From Methylocystis echinoides (lineage in GTDB: Bacteria; Pseudomonadota; Alphaproteobacteria; Rhizobiales; Beijerinckiaceae): DNA of 64,000 bases. Below, piece after piece: positions 1 to 7,214 of the stretch. The notes under the pieces were generated by a model. It did not search any database. It was given only the letters and a program-made list of their open reading frames with translations, and was not told where the DNA came from. The stretch covers positions 124,001 through 188,000 of the forward strand of contig NZ_BSEC01000004.1 of the NCBI RefSeq assembly GCF_027923385.1, written 5' to 3'. A program made the position numbers and the translations under genes. Each line of letters opens with the position of its first letter. The first letter of the stretch is position 1.

Positions 1-662
1 CATCGAAGCGAATTTTGAAAAATTTCGTAGACGCACGCCGTCAGGATCTCGTCGGCGTTGCAGCATTTTCGACATCGCCGATGATGGTGACGCCACTCTC
101 TGATCATCTGAGCGCGACAAAAGCCGCGATTGACGCGATCGACCGGCCCGGGCTCGACTACACGAATATTGCCCGCGGTCTTGCAATGGCCCTTACGATG
201 TTCCGGGCAAGCGAGCCGGACCGTTCTCGGGCCATTCTGCTGATCTCAGACGGCGCCGGCGTGATCGACCCGAAAATACAGGACGACCTGCGCGCGGAAT
301 TTAAGAAAGCCAATGTCAGTCTCTATTGGCTTTTCCTACGCACGAAGGGCAGCAAAGGAATCTCCGACCTGGCCGAAATGGAGGCGGAATCGCCCCAGGC
401 AGCGCCCGAACACCATCTCGATCTTTTCTTCAAATCGCTTGGCGTTCCCTATCGCGCCTTCGAGGCGGAGGGGCCGCAGGCGACCGAAGAAGCCTTGCGG
501 CAGATTGATCGGCTCGAACGCCACCCAATGCGTAATCTCGAAAATTTGCCCCGCAAAGATATCGGAGCCCTCTTTTTTGGGTTGGCGCTTGTCGCCGTCT
601 TTTTGCTCCTCTTTGGCAAGCTTTGCGAGGTCCAGCTCGGGCGAAGAGGAGTGTCGTGGTGA
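1..662 (+). CDS. mxaC: MxaC, VWA-domain methanol dehydrogenase accessory protein (5' end outside window)
   Basis: This is the C-terminal two thirds of a von Willebrand A-domain protein; the frame is open from the first bases, so the start lies upstream. The visible part has the end of the VWA fold (LLISDGAGV) and a C-terminal membrane segment (about 20 residues from GALFFGLALV) followed by a short basic tail. In methylotrophs MxaC works with MxaA, K and L at the cytoplasmic membrane, and this group is needed to insert calcium into the PQQ methanol dehydrogenase. The identification rests on the order VWA protein - MxaK - VWA protein - MxaD, which is the mxaCKLD order. The stop overlaps the next start. 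Confidence 0.85.
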   Translation, partial: SKRILKNFVDARRQDLVGVAAFSTSPMMVTPLSDHLSATKAAIDAIDRPGLDYTNIARGLAMALTMFRASEPDRSRAILLISDGAGVIDPKIQDDLRAEFKKANVSLYWLFLRTKGSKGISDLAEMEAESPQAAPEHHLDLFFKSLGVPYRAFEAEGPQATEEALRQIDRLERHPMRNLENLPRKDIGALFFGLALVAVFLLLFGKLCEVQLGRRGVSW

Positions 663-1252
663 CGTCTATTCGCTTTCTTGAGGATCTTCGTCGGTTTTGG
701 CGGCGCTCGCGATCGACCATCCTCGTTGGACTGGCCCTGGCGCTCGGCGCGACGGCAATCGGCGCTTTCGTCAATTGGCGACGGGTGGGTGCCGCGAATA
801 AGGTGATTGAGGCGCTGCGTTTGCGGCGCGATATCGATATCGGCGTCGACGCCCGCTCCGAAGTGTTGCTGGCGCGTATTGGCTTTCTATCAGCGCGCAA
901 CGAATTTGATCGCGCCCGCATCCTGCTTGAAGCGCTGGATCGCAATGGCGCGCCGCATACGCGCGCGCGAGGCCACTATCTCCTCGCCAATAGCTTGTTG
1001 CGCCAAGCGCTGACGCATATCGAGGGGTCGGAGCTGGACGCTGCGTCGCCCTTCGTTAATCTCGCCAAGCGGGAATACCGTCGTGCCCTCCAACTCTACC
1101 CCGATTTCTGGGACGCCAAATATAATCTTGATGTGGCGGCGCGACTGGTTCGCGATTTCCCCGATTTTGACCGGAAAGGCGGCGATGAGCTCAGCGCCGA
1201 CCCCAAAAAGCTCTGGACGGATATCCCCGGCAAGCCAAAAGGCCTGCCCTGA
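656..1252 (+). CDS. mxaK: MxaK, methanol dehydrogenase maturation protein
   Basis: About 198 residues, with one N-terminal membrane anchor (ILVGLALALGATAIGAF) and a periplasmic helical part that looks TPR-like (ARILLEAL, YRRALQLYPDFWDAKYNLD). MxaK is a poorly characterised member of the calcium-insertion group MxaACKL. The start is taken as GTG 656 (or GTG 659), because an AGAGGAG ribosome-binding site ends at 651 and the codon overlaps the mxaC stop. An earlier in-frame start at 623 lies inside mxaC and lacks such a site. The stop overlaps the mxaL start (TGATG), indicating translational coupling. Confidence 0.85.
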   Translation: MVTSIRFLEDLRRFWRRSRSTILVGLALALGATAIGAFVNWRRVGAANKVIEALRLRRDIDIGVDARSEVLLARIGFLSARNEFDRARILLEALDRNGAPHTRARGHYLLANSLLRQALTHIEGSELDAASPFVNLAKREYRRALQLYPDFWDAKYNLDVAARLVRDFPDFDRKGGDELSADPKKLWTDIPGKPKGLP

Positions 1253-2253
1253 TGTGGCTCAAGCTCCGCGATCCTCGGTTCTTTCTCTCTGTGGTGGCGG
1301 CGATCCTGCTGTTCGCGACCTTCCTCGCGCCGGAGGCGCATATTGTTCGCGGCAGCTACGATCTGCTTGCGATCGTCGACATCACTGGCAGCATGAATGT
1401 GCGCGACTATGGCGCGTCGGGCCGGCCGATCAGCCGACTCGAGGCGGTAAAAGCCGGGTTGCGCGAGATGATCTCCAGGCTCCCTTGTCCATCGCGCGTC
1501 GCGCTTGGCGTCTTCTCCGAGCGGCGGCCGTTCCTGCTTTTCGAGCCCATCGACTCTTGCGCGGATTTTTCTCCGCTTGACGCCGCGATCCAGGCGCTCG
1601 ACTGGCGGATGGCTTGGGAGGGTGACAGCCGGATTTCCGCGGGCCTGCTTCGCGCTATCGATTTGGCGCGCGAGCTGAAAACCGACCTCCTGTTTTTCAC
1701 CGACGGGCACGAAGCGCCGCCGTTGCCAGCGTCGGGGGCGCCGACCTTTGCAGGCAGACCGGGAGACGTGCGCGGCCTGATCGTCGGCACGGGCGGATAT
1801 GAATTGTCGCCCATTCCGAAGTTCGACGATAGAGGACGCGAGATCGGCTTCGTCGGGATCGACGAAGTGCCGCACGAGAGTCGTTTCGGCCTGCCGCCCG
1901 CTGGGGCCGAGCAGCGGGATGGATATAACGCCCGCAACGCGCCATTCGGCGCTGTCGCAGCGGTTGGTGTGGAGCATCTTTCCTCCGTGAAGGAAGACTA
2001 TCTTCGCAGCCTCGCGGAAAAGACCGGGCTCGCTTATACGCATCTCGATAATGCTACAGAGCTGCTGGGAGCCTATCGCGCATCTGCCACGGCTCGCGTC
2101 CGAAACGCGGCGCTCGACTTGCGACCAATCTTCGGATCCGCCGCGACCATCTGCCTCTTTGCAGCCTTCGCCCTAACGCCGGCGTCCGAATTCCTCGCAC
2201 GTCTGCGGGGCCGCCTTCAATCGAAAGCAAACCTTGAGAGGGGAAAGATATGA
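1252..2253 (+). CDS. mxaL: MxaL, VWA-domain methanol dehydrogenase accessory protein
   Basis: 333 residues: an N-terminal membrane segment (FFLSVVAAILLFATFL), a VWA domain with the MIDAS-type motif DITGSMN near residue 45 and FFTDG further on, and a C-terminal membrane segment (AATICLLFAAFALTP as a hydrophobic stretch). The second VWA protein of the mxa set, it is thought to act with MxaC and MxaK in loading calcium into methanol dehydrogenase. It overlaps mxaK at the start and mxaD at the end (ATGA), so the whole mxaC-K-L-D block is coupled. The length fits the family. Confidence 0.88.
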   Translation: MWLKLRDPRFFLSVVAAILLFATFLAPEAHIVRGSYDLLAIVDITGSMNVRDYGASGRPISRLEAVKAGLREMISRLPCPSRVALGVFSERRPFLLFEPIDSCADFSPLDAAIQALDWRMAWEGDSRISAGLLRAIDLARELKTDLLFFTDGHEAPPLPASGAPTFAGRPGDVRGLIVGTGGYELSPIPKFDDRGREIGFVGIDEVPHESRFGLPPAGAEQRDGYNARNAPFGAVAAVGVEHLSSVKEDYLRSLAEKTGLAYTHLDNATELLGAYRASATARVRNAALDLRPIFGSAATICLFAAFALTPASEFLARLRGRLQSKANLERGKI

Positions 2254-2774
2254 GAACAGTTCTGGCGCTGATCGCAATTCTGCTCGCCGCGCCGGCGTTG
2301 GCGCACGGTCCGACGCCGATCAAGGTCGACGAGACGATCGTCATCGCCGCAGAGCCCAAAGCCGTGTGGGCTGTCGCCGCCAAGTTCGATGGACTCGCGA
2401 ACTGGCATCCGGACGTCCAGTCCGTCAAGGCGAAGGGCGGCGACGCCGCCGGAGCCGAGCGCGAAATCACGCTGAAAAACGGCGCTATGCTGAAGGAGGG
2501 GCTCGATGAATATGATCCATCGGCTTTCAAGTACAGCTATCGCATGTCTGATCCAAACCTGGACGCTCTGCCGGTCAGCTCTTATTCGGTGACCTTTACG
2601 ATCGAGCCTGCCGCTGGCGGCGGCAGTCAGGTGAAGTGGTATGGCCGACTTTATCGCGGCGATACGAGCAACGAACCGCCGGAAAACCTGAACGACGATG
2701 CGGCGCGCACGGCGATGTCGACGTTTCTGCGCAACGGTCTACAGGGCTTGAAACAGAAAGTCGAAGGCAAATAG
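2250..2774 (+). CDS. mxaD: MxaD, periplasmic SRPBCC-fold protein of methanol oxidation
   Basis: 174 residues with a clear signal peptide (MRTVLALIAILLAAPALAHG) followed by a START/SRPBCC-type domain (AKFDGLANWHPDVQSVKAK). In Methylobacterium MxaD is a periplasmic protein that stimulates electron transfer between methanol dehydrogenase and cytochrome cL. The ATG overlaps the mxaL stop (ATGA), so it belongs to the same transcript. The length and position at the end of mxaCKLD match the family. No mxaE, mxaH or mxaB follows on this strand. Confidence 0.88.
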   Translation: MRTVLALIAILLAAPALAHGPTPIKVDETIVIAAEPKAVWAVAAKFDGLANWHPDVQSVKAKGGDAAGAEREITLKNGAMLKEGLDEYDPSAFKYSYRMSDPNLDALPVSSYSVTFTIEPAAGGGSQVKWYGRLYRGDTSNEPPENLNDDAARTAMSTFLRNGLQGLKQKVEGK

Positions 2775-2783
2775 CGGGTATCG

Positions 2784-2909
2784 ATGGCTCAGTCTTTCGC
2801 CGCTTTAATTGCGGGTCTCTTTCTCCTCTTCGCTATCTCCGGCGAAGGGGAGCACGGCCCAGAGGCAAGCGATATGAGCGATTCTAAGCAGAACCATGCA
2901 GGGCGTTAA
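2784..2909 (+). CDS. Small membrane or secreted peptide after mxaD
   Basis: A 41-codon frame starts nine bases after the mxaD stop in the same direction. The peptide begins MAQSFAALIAGLFLLFAIS, a typical single membrane segment or signal peptide, and ends in a charged tail (EGEHGPEASDMSDSKQNH). Its position suggests it is the last gene of the mxa transcript, where mxaE and mxaH lie in Methylobacterium, but it is far shorter than those. The family is not recognised. The hydrophobic-then-charged layout supports a real product, but the short length leaves doubt. Confidence 0.4.
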   Translation: MAQSFAALIAGLFLLFAISGEGEHGPEASDMSDSKQNHAGR

Positions 2910-2952
2910 CGGTTTGGTGTCGTCAATGTCGTCGCCCCCGCGCTCGAATCGC

Positions 2953-3585
2953 TTAGACGAACTTCATCGCAATCTCGTTTTTGACGGCGATACGCACAAG
3001 ATCCGCCTTGGAGCGGGCGCCCAATTTGCGTTTGATCAGGATGCAGTTGTTGGCGACCGTCTTGTACGAGATTTTGAGGATATGGGCGATCTCCGCCATA
3101 TCCTTTCCTTCCGCGAGGTTCCGGAGAATTTCGATCTCGCGATTGCTTAACACGTCGAGTGGGTTTTTCACGCGCTCTCGATCGGCGAACGCTAGCTTGA
3201 GAGCGAGTTCATTGGAAAGATAGCGTTCGCCGGCCGCAACGGCTCTCAGGGCTTTGAGAAGGGCCCTCGGATCCTCATTCTTGGTCAAATAGCCATGCGC
3301 CCCGTGCTCAATAGCTCGTGCGGCAAAGCCGGGATCGTCGTTCATGGTGAAGACGAGGATTTTGGCGCTTGGATTTGTTTTAAGAAGCCGTCGTAAGAGA
3401 TCGAGGCCTGATGTGCCCGGAAGATTAATATCCAAAACCACGACGTCTGGCGCTCCCGAGGAAAATGCTTCGAGAGCTTCGTCCGCATCGTGTGCTTCAA
3501 GCACTTCGATGTCGGCCTGTTCCGAGAGCATGCCGCGGCATCCCTCGATCACCATCGGATGGTCGTCGATAATCAGTACGCGCAT
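2953..3585 (-). CDS. LuxR-type response regulator (methanol-oxidation two-component system)
   Basis: 210 residues: an N-terminal receiver domain with the acidic pair (IIDDHPMV), phospho-acceptor Asp in VVVLDINLPG, Thr in VFTMND and Lys in GYLTKN, then a LuxR/NarL helix-turn-helix (LSNREIEILRNLAEGK and the recognition helix ISYKTVANN). ATG 3585 is chosen because the receiver begins exactly there (MRVLIIDD). It is divergent from the histidine kinase at 3700, with 114 bases between. The position next to mxaD suggests a MoxX/MxaB-like role in controlling mxa genes; that is inference. Its receiver is clearly related to the degenerate one at 9857. Confidence 0.85.
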   Translation of the reverse strand: MRVLIIDDHPMVIEGCRGMLSEQADIEVLEAHDADEALEAFSSGAPDVVVLDINLPGTSGLDLLRRLLKTNPSAKILVFTMNDDPGFAARAIEHGAHGYLTKNEDPRALLKALRAVAAGERYLSNELALKLAFADRERVKNPLDVLSNREIEILRNLAEGKDMAEIAHILKISYKTVANNCILIKRKLGARSKADLVRIAVKNEIAMKFV

Positions 3586-3699
3586 GGGGATGTTTCGCCT
3601 ACTCCGAGCTAAATGGTTCTTGAGAAAACGAACGAACTTGTCAATCGTCATGTCGGCGGTCCAACTTCTCGGGCAAATAGTCACCATGAAGGCGTCAAC

Positions 3700-5091
3700 A
3701 TGATTTCCCTGAAAGCGAGCTCGAACTGGCTTGTCTCCGTCGCGCTCATTGCGACGCTTTTAATTAATTTGCTGGTTCAGCTCTTGCATGCTGGTCCTCG
3801 AATTCGGGCTGAAGCGGGAAGTAATCTGCGGTTGACCCGGGAATTTGTCCTGAAATCCATAGCAAATATTCCCGAAACCGATAATCCGGTTCCACCTTTG
3901 CAAAGCCTGTTCGCGAACCTAGGCGACCTTCGACACGTCGAAATCAAAATCCTGGGAGCGAAGGATCCGACCCCGGGCCACTGGTCACAGCTCAACCATG
4001 ACCGTTATCATGATTTGCCGGAATGGTTCGTCAAGGTCGCTGGCGCGGCGCCGAGGGTTATCTTGATTCCCCTCGTTCGTGGTACGCATGACTATGGCCG
4101 GGTGGCGATCGTCTCTAACCCGCTCGACGAGTTGGAGGAAATCTGGAGTGACATGACCTGGCTCGCGTCGATCAGCGTCGTCGCGACATTGATGATCCTT
4201 ATCGTCGTGATTTTTCTTATTCGCTTTGCGCTTTCTCCTTTCAACGCATTGCAGGCTGGACTTGCTGAGCTCGAAGCAGGGCGCTCAGGCGTTAAAATTC
4301 CAGTAAGAGGCGCTTCTGAATTTAGGAATATCTCCAACGCTCTAAACTCGCTCGCGGCGACGCTGGATCGAGTCAAGAACGAAAACAAGAGGCTCGTCAG
4401 CGAACTAATTGAGGTGCAGGATAATGAACGTAAAGAGATTGGTCGCGATTTACACGATGAAGCTGGTCCCTGCCTTTTTTCGATCCGTGCGGCTGTGACG
4501 GCTTTGCAGGATTCAGTTTCACAGGGCGTCTTGGATCGGGACCGAGTGGCGCATCTCTCCTCGATCATAGACAGGTCCAGCACAACGCTCCAGCTGTTGT
4601 TCAGGGGGCTGCTGGACAGGCTTAGGCCGAAGGGATTGACCGAGTTAGGATTGGAGCCTGCCTTGAGAAGCCTTTTCGCAACCTGGGAATTGAGTCATCC
4701 GGAGGTCGCCCTTAGACTGGCGCTCCCTCATGACCTGTCTTCATTAGACAAAAATACCGCCTTCACCGCATACCGAATCGTCCAGGAGGGGGTGACGAAT
4801 ATCTTTCGCCATGCGAACGCCGACTGGGGACAAGTCAAATTGAACTTTGCGTTGGGAGACGTCGGCGCAAAGGAGACGGATGCGGATCAAGACAGCGAGC
4901 CGCGACTCGAAATTTGTATTGAAGACAATGGCGCTGGCATTTCTGACAAGCCGAAGATGGGGATGGGTCTTCTTGGGATGCGAGAACGCGTCTACGCGCT
5001 TGGGGGCATGTTTGAAGTCACAAAGCGTTCGGCGGGTGGGACTCTTGTGAGAGCGCTAATTCCCCTGGTAGAGGACGATGAGGAGGAATGA
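3700..5091 (+). CDS. Membrane sensor histidine kinase, NarX/DesK type
   Basis: 463 residues: a membrane segment near the N-terminus (LVSVALIATLLINLLVQLL), a periplasmic sensor region of about 120 residues, a second membrane segment (LASISVVATLMILIVVIFLI), a HAMP-like linker, a HisKA_3 dimerisation helix with the phospho-acceptor in GRDLHDEAGP, and a HATPase with DNGAGI and GMGLLGMRERV. ATG 3700 gives a normal N-terminus before the first membrane segment. It is divergent from the response regulator at 3585 and is its likely partner. By position it resembles MoxY of methanol-oxidation clusters. The ligand is unknown. Confidence 0.85.
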   Translation: MISLKASSNWLVSVALIATLLINLLVQLLHAGPRIRAEAGSNLRLTREFVLKSIANIPETDNPVPPLQSLFANLGDLRHVEIKILGAKDPTPGHWSQLNHDRYHDLPEWFVKVAGAAPRVILIPLVRGTHDYGRVAIVSNPLDELEEIWSDMTWLASISVVATLMILIVVIFLIRFALSPFNALQAGLAELEAGRSGVKIPVRGASEFRNISNALNSLAATLDRVKNENKRLVSELIEVQDNERKEIGRDLHDEAGPCLFSIRAAVTALQDSVSQGVLDRDRVAHLSSIIDRSSTTLQLLFRGLLDRLRPKGLTELGLEPALRSLFATWELSHPEVALRLALPHDLSSLDKNTAFTAYRIVQEGVTNIFRHANADWGQVKLNFALGDVGAKETDADQDSEPRLEICIEDNGAGISDKPKMGMGLLGMRERVYALGGMFEVTKRSAGGTLVRALIPLVEDDEEE

Positions 5092-5260
5092 TCCTGGTCA
5101 GGCTCAAAAGAGAGAAGCACGCAATAATCTTCAGTGAAGAGCAATGATTTCAGGAAAAACCGGAAAAATCAACCGGGAAAGTTTCCATCTACGCGGCAAG
5201 TGGCTGGAGTGTTATAGTCGCCAAATGCCCCGCCAGGGGATAAATATGGAGGGCTTCGCC

Positions 5261-5338
5261 ATGTCTTGGTCTAATCCGGTGATCGTTGAAGTTTGCGTTG
5301 GCATGGAAGTCACTTGCTACGAGTCGGCCGAAATCTAA
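5261..5338 (+). CDS. pqqA: PqqA, precursor peptide of PQQ
   Basis: A 25-residue peptide whose core reads VGMEVTCYESAEI. The Glu and Tyr spaced E-x3-Y (EVTCY) are the residues that PqqE, PqqF/G and PqqC join and process into pyrroloquinoline quinone, the cofactor of methanol dehydrogenase. The start at 5261 is set by a GGAGGG ribosome-binding site at 5248-5253; an in-frame ATG at 5246 overlaps that site. No pqqB-E genes follow. A strong hairpin lies just downstream, so this copy stands alone in the window. Confidence 0.9.
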   Translation: MSWSNPVIVEVCVGMEVTCYESAEI

Positions 5339-5350
5339 TTTCGATCTTCT

Positions 5351-5377
5351 GTAGCGGGCAGCGCAGCTGCCCGCTAC
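5351..5377. terminator. 12-bp hairpin between pqqA and the convergent binding-protein gene
   Basis: Perfect inverted repeat GTAGCGGGCAGC / GCTGCCCGCTAC with a 3-base loop. It begins 12 bases after the pqqA stop and contains the stop codon of the convergent gene on the minus strand. It probably ends or attenuates transcription from both sides. The T-run on the plus side is short (CAATTTTG), so efficiency is uncertain. Confidence 0.6.
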
Positions 5378-6636
5378 AAACAATTTTGATACCCTGTCAG
5401 AGGGTGACGCGGGCGGCTTGTTGGCTGCGAGCGGTGATATTCGAAGCGTCTGAGCTGTGCCGTCACTGCAATCTTGCATTTCGTTTCGGGCTGATCAAGC
5501 CCGAAAGTATCCAATTCCTTCACCTGGTGAAGGAAACCCTCCTGGGGCGACACGGAAACGATGAGTCGGCCGTCCGAAAGAAGAATGGGCTGACGCAACT
5601 GATTATTCCAGGAGCGCAAAGTCTGCCGCACGCCCTTGAAGGCGGCGATCGAGAAATCCGAGCTTTCCATATAGGCGCGCAGTTTTTCGACGTCGTTGGT
5701 CGCGGTCCGCGTGGCTGCTTCTCCGATCATTCGCATGGCGAGCCAGGCGTTGTTGTCGCGCGCATTCATCAAACGATGGAATGTCGCCATGAAGCGGTTC
5801 TGCAATTTATGGGCGCCCCATTGTTCATGCGAGGGGTCCCAATTGGTCGGATAGAGTCCCGCAGATCCGGCGACAGGGCGCGGATCCAATGTGTGATAGG
5901 GGAGGTAGCCGGCGAAGACCTCGCTCTCATCCGCCCCGACGAGCACATCGTAATTGGGCGCGCTCTGGGTGAGCGCCGGGATCTGACGTTGTGTTTGAAC
6001 TGAGCCGGAATCACTGCGTCGTCCGCCGCCTGTATCTTCGTAAACGCGCTCCTCTACGATGTTGGCGCCAAACTTCTTGGCGGAGCGGCGATAGGCCTGC
6101 GCCAGTAGCTCGTCTTCTCGATGCGAGCCCTTGATAAGTAGCCATTTGCGCCACTGTTTCCAGACGAGATATTGCGCCAGGCCGTCGGCCAGCATGGACC
6201 GAGTGGGCGCGACACCGATGACATTGGCGCGGCAGTCCTCTTCGCGCAGCCGGTCGTCATGGGCCGAAACGTTGAAGAGCAGGGCGCCCTTCTCCTTGGC
6301 GCGCTCGCTTGCCGCAAGTAGGCGATCGGCAGGGAGGTCGGCAACGATGAAGCGCGCGCCTTTTTCGACGAGACTCTCCACGGTTACGTCGATGTCGGCG
6401 TCGCCCTCGAGCTTCGCGTCGAGCGCTTCGAATGACTGGTTCGTGAATTTCCCAGTTGTATTATTGTCCGCCGCGCCGAGCAGGGCGCCCGCGAGCGTGT
6501 CGTCGGCGGCAGGAATGTGGAGGATCGAGAGCGTTTCGCGCGAATGCGCCTGGCGCAGCACGCCGACCTTGATGGCGAGCGTTTCGGCCGCCGCGGCGGC
6601 GAGCTGCAAAAGACAAGCGGCGGCGAGGCTTTTCAT
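5374..6636 (-). CDS. Periplasmic binding protein of the PQQ-dependent alcohol dehydrogenase system, LutA-like
   Basis: 420 residues with a signal peptide (MKSLAAACLLQLAAAAAETL) and a type I periplasmic binding fold of the branched-chain amino-acid receptor kind. The C-terminal signature LDTFGLDQPETKC is typical of the family named for PQQ-dependent alcohol dehydrogenase systems, to which, as I recall, LutA of the Methylobacterium lanthanide-uptake cluster belongs. ATG 6636 is chosen because it starts the signal peptide. On the same strand upstream lie the lanmodulin-like relic and the TonB receptor. No ABC ATPase or permease is next to it, so its transport partners are elsewhere or lost. Confidence 0.75.
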   Translation of the reverse strand: MKSLAAACLLQLAAAAAETLAIKVGVLRQAHSRETLSILHIPAADDTLAGALLGAADNNTTGKFTNQSFEALDAKLEGDADIDVTVESLVEKGARFIVADLPADRLLAASERAKEKGALLFNVSAHDDRLREEDCRANVIGVAPTRSMLADGLAQYLVWKQWRKWLLIKGSHREDELLAQAYRRSAKKFGANIVEERVYEDTGGGRRSDSGSVQTQRQIPALTQSAPNYDVLVGADESEVFAGYLPYHTLDPRPVAGSAGLYPTNWDPSHEQWGAHKLQNRFMATFHRLMNARDNNAWLAMRMIGEAATRTATNDVEKLRAYMESSDFSIAAFKGVRQTLRSWNNQLRQPILLSDGRLIVSVSPQEGFLHQVKELDTFGLDQPETKCKIAVTAQLRRFEYHRSQPTSRPRHPLTGYQNCL

Positions 6637-6691
6637 GCCTTCTAAATGGCCGCTTTGGCGCGCGGTATCAAGTCGCGCGCCGCGCTCACCG

Positions 6692-7091
6692 TCAGCGGGT
6701 GACGCGCAGCAGGGCCTTGCCCTGTTTGAAGGCAAATTCCTTCTCGTCCAGTCTGACCTCATTGTCCTGGTCGGCGTCCTTGAAGAGGGCGGAGACCGCC
6801 GAAAGGAACTCGTCCTTCGTCAGCGTCCGTCCTATTGGGGTCGGCTGCGGCGAAGGACTCTTTCCCCAGCCGGCCTTGAAGCTGCTTCTTGTCAAGCGTG
6901 CCGTCGTTACCTCTCTCTAGCTTGCCGAAAAGCTCCTTGGCAGCCTTGTTCAACTCGTTGAGATCGACCGTTGAGCCATTGTCCGTGTCGAGGGTGGCGA
7001 CAGGCGACGCCTTCGGCCTCTTTTTTGCGAGCGCGGGCGAGAGTGGGGCCACGAGCACCCCGGAGAGCGCGACCGCGCCGGCGAGAACCAA
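6692..7091 (-). pseudogene. Lanmodulin-like EF-hand protein, frameshifted
   Basis: A signal peptide (LVLAGAVALSGVLVAPLSPA; start TTG 7091) is followed by four EF-hand loops spaced as in lanmodulin: DTDNGSTVDLNE, ERGNDGTLDKKQ, DPN..GRTLTKDE and DADQDNEVRLDE. The frame breaks inside loop 3 near 6835-6845: one frame carries loops 1-2 up to ADPN, another carries GRTLTKDEFLSAV to the end. One extra or two missing bases explain it. Loop 2 has lost ligands at positions 1, 3 and 12, and only loop 3 keeps the Pro at position 2 that marks lanmodulin. From memory, the order and linkers (KELQGR-type, FKAADPD-type, C-terminal GKALLR) match lanmodulin closely. A sequencing error could explain the shift but not the changed ligands. 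Confidence 0.7.
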
Positions 7092-7174
7092 TCTGTAGCT
7101 CTCGTTTTCAGCCCCACGATCGGGAAAAAATCCCGAGGTTTAATGGAGCCGATCTCGGTCCGCCAACCATGCGA

Positions 7175-7202
7175 GAAAAAAAGGCGGCCCCGAGGGGCCG
7201 CC
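7175..7202 (-). terminator. Rho-independent terminator of the TonB receptor gene
   Basis: On the minus strand a perfect 9-bp stem GGCGGCCCC / GGGGCCGCC with a very short loop is followed directly by a run of seven T. It lies 12 bases after the receptor stop codon at 7215. It would separate the receptor from the EF-hand gene downstream. Confidence 0.88.
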
Positions 7203-7214
7203 AGTCAGTCGAGG

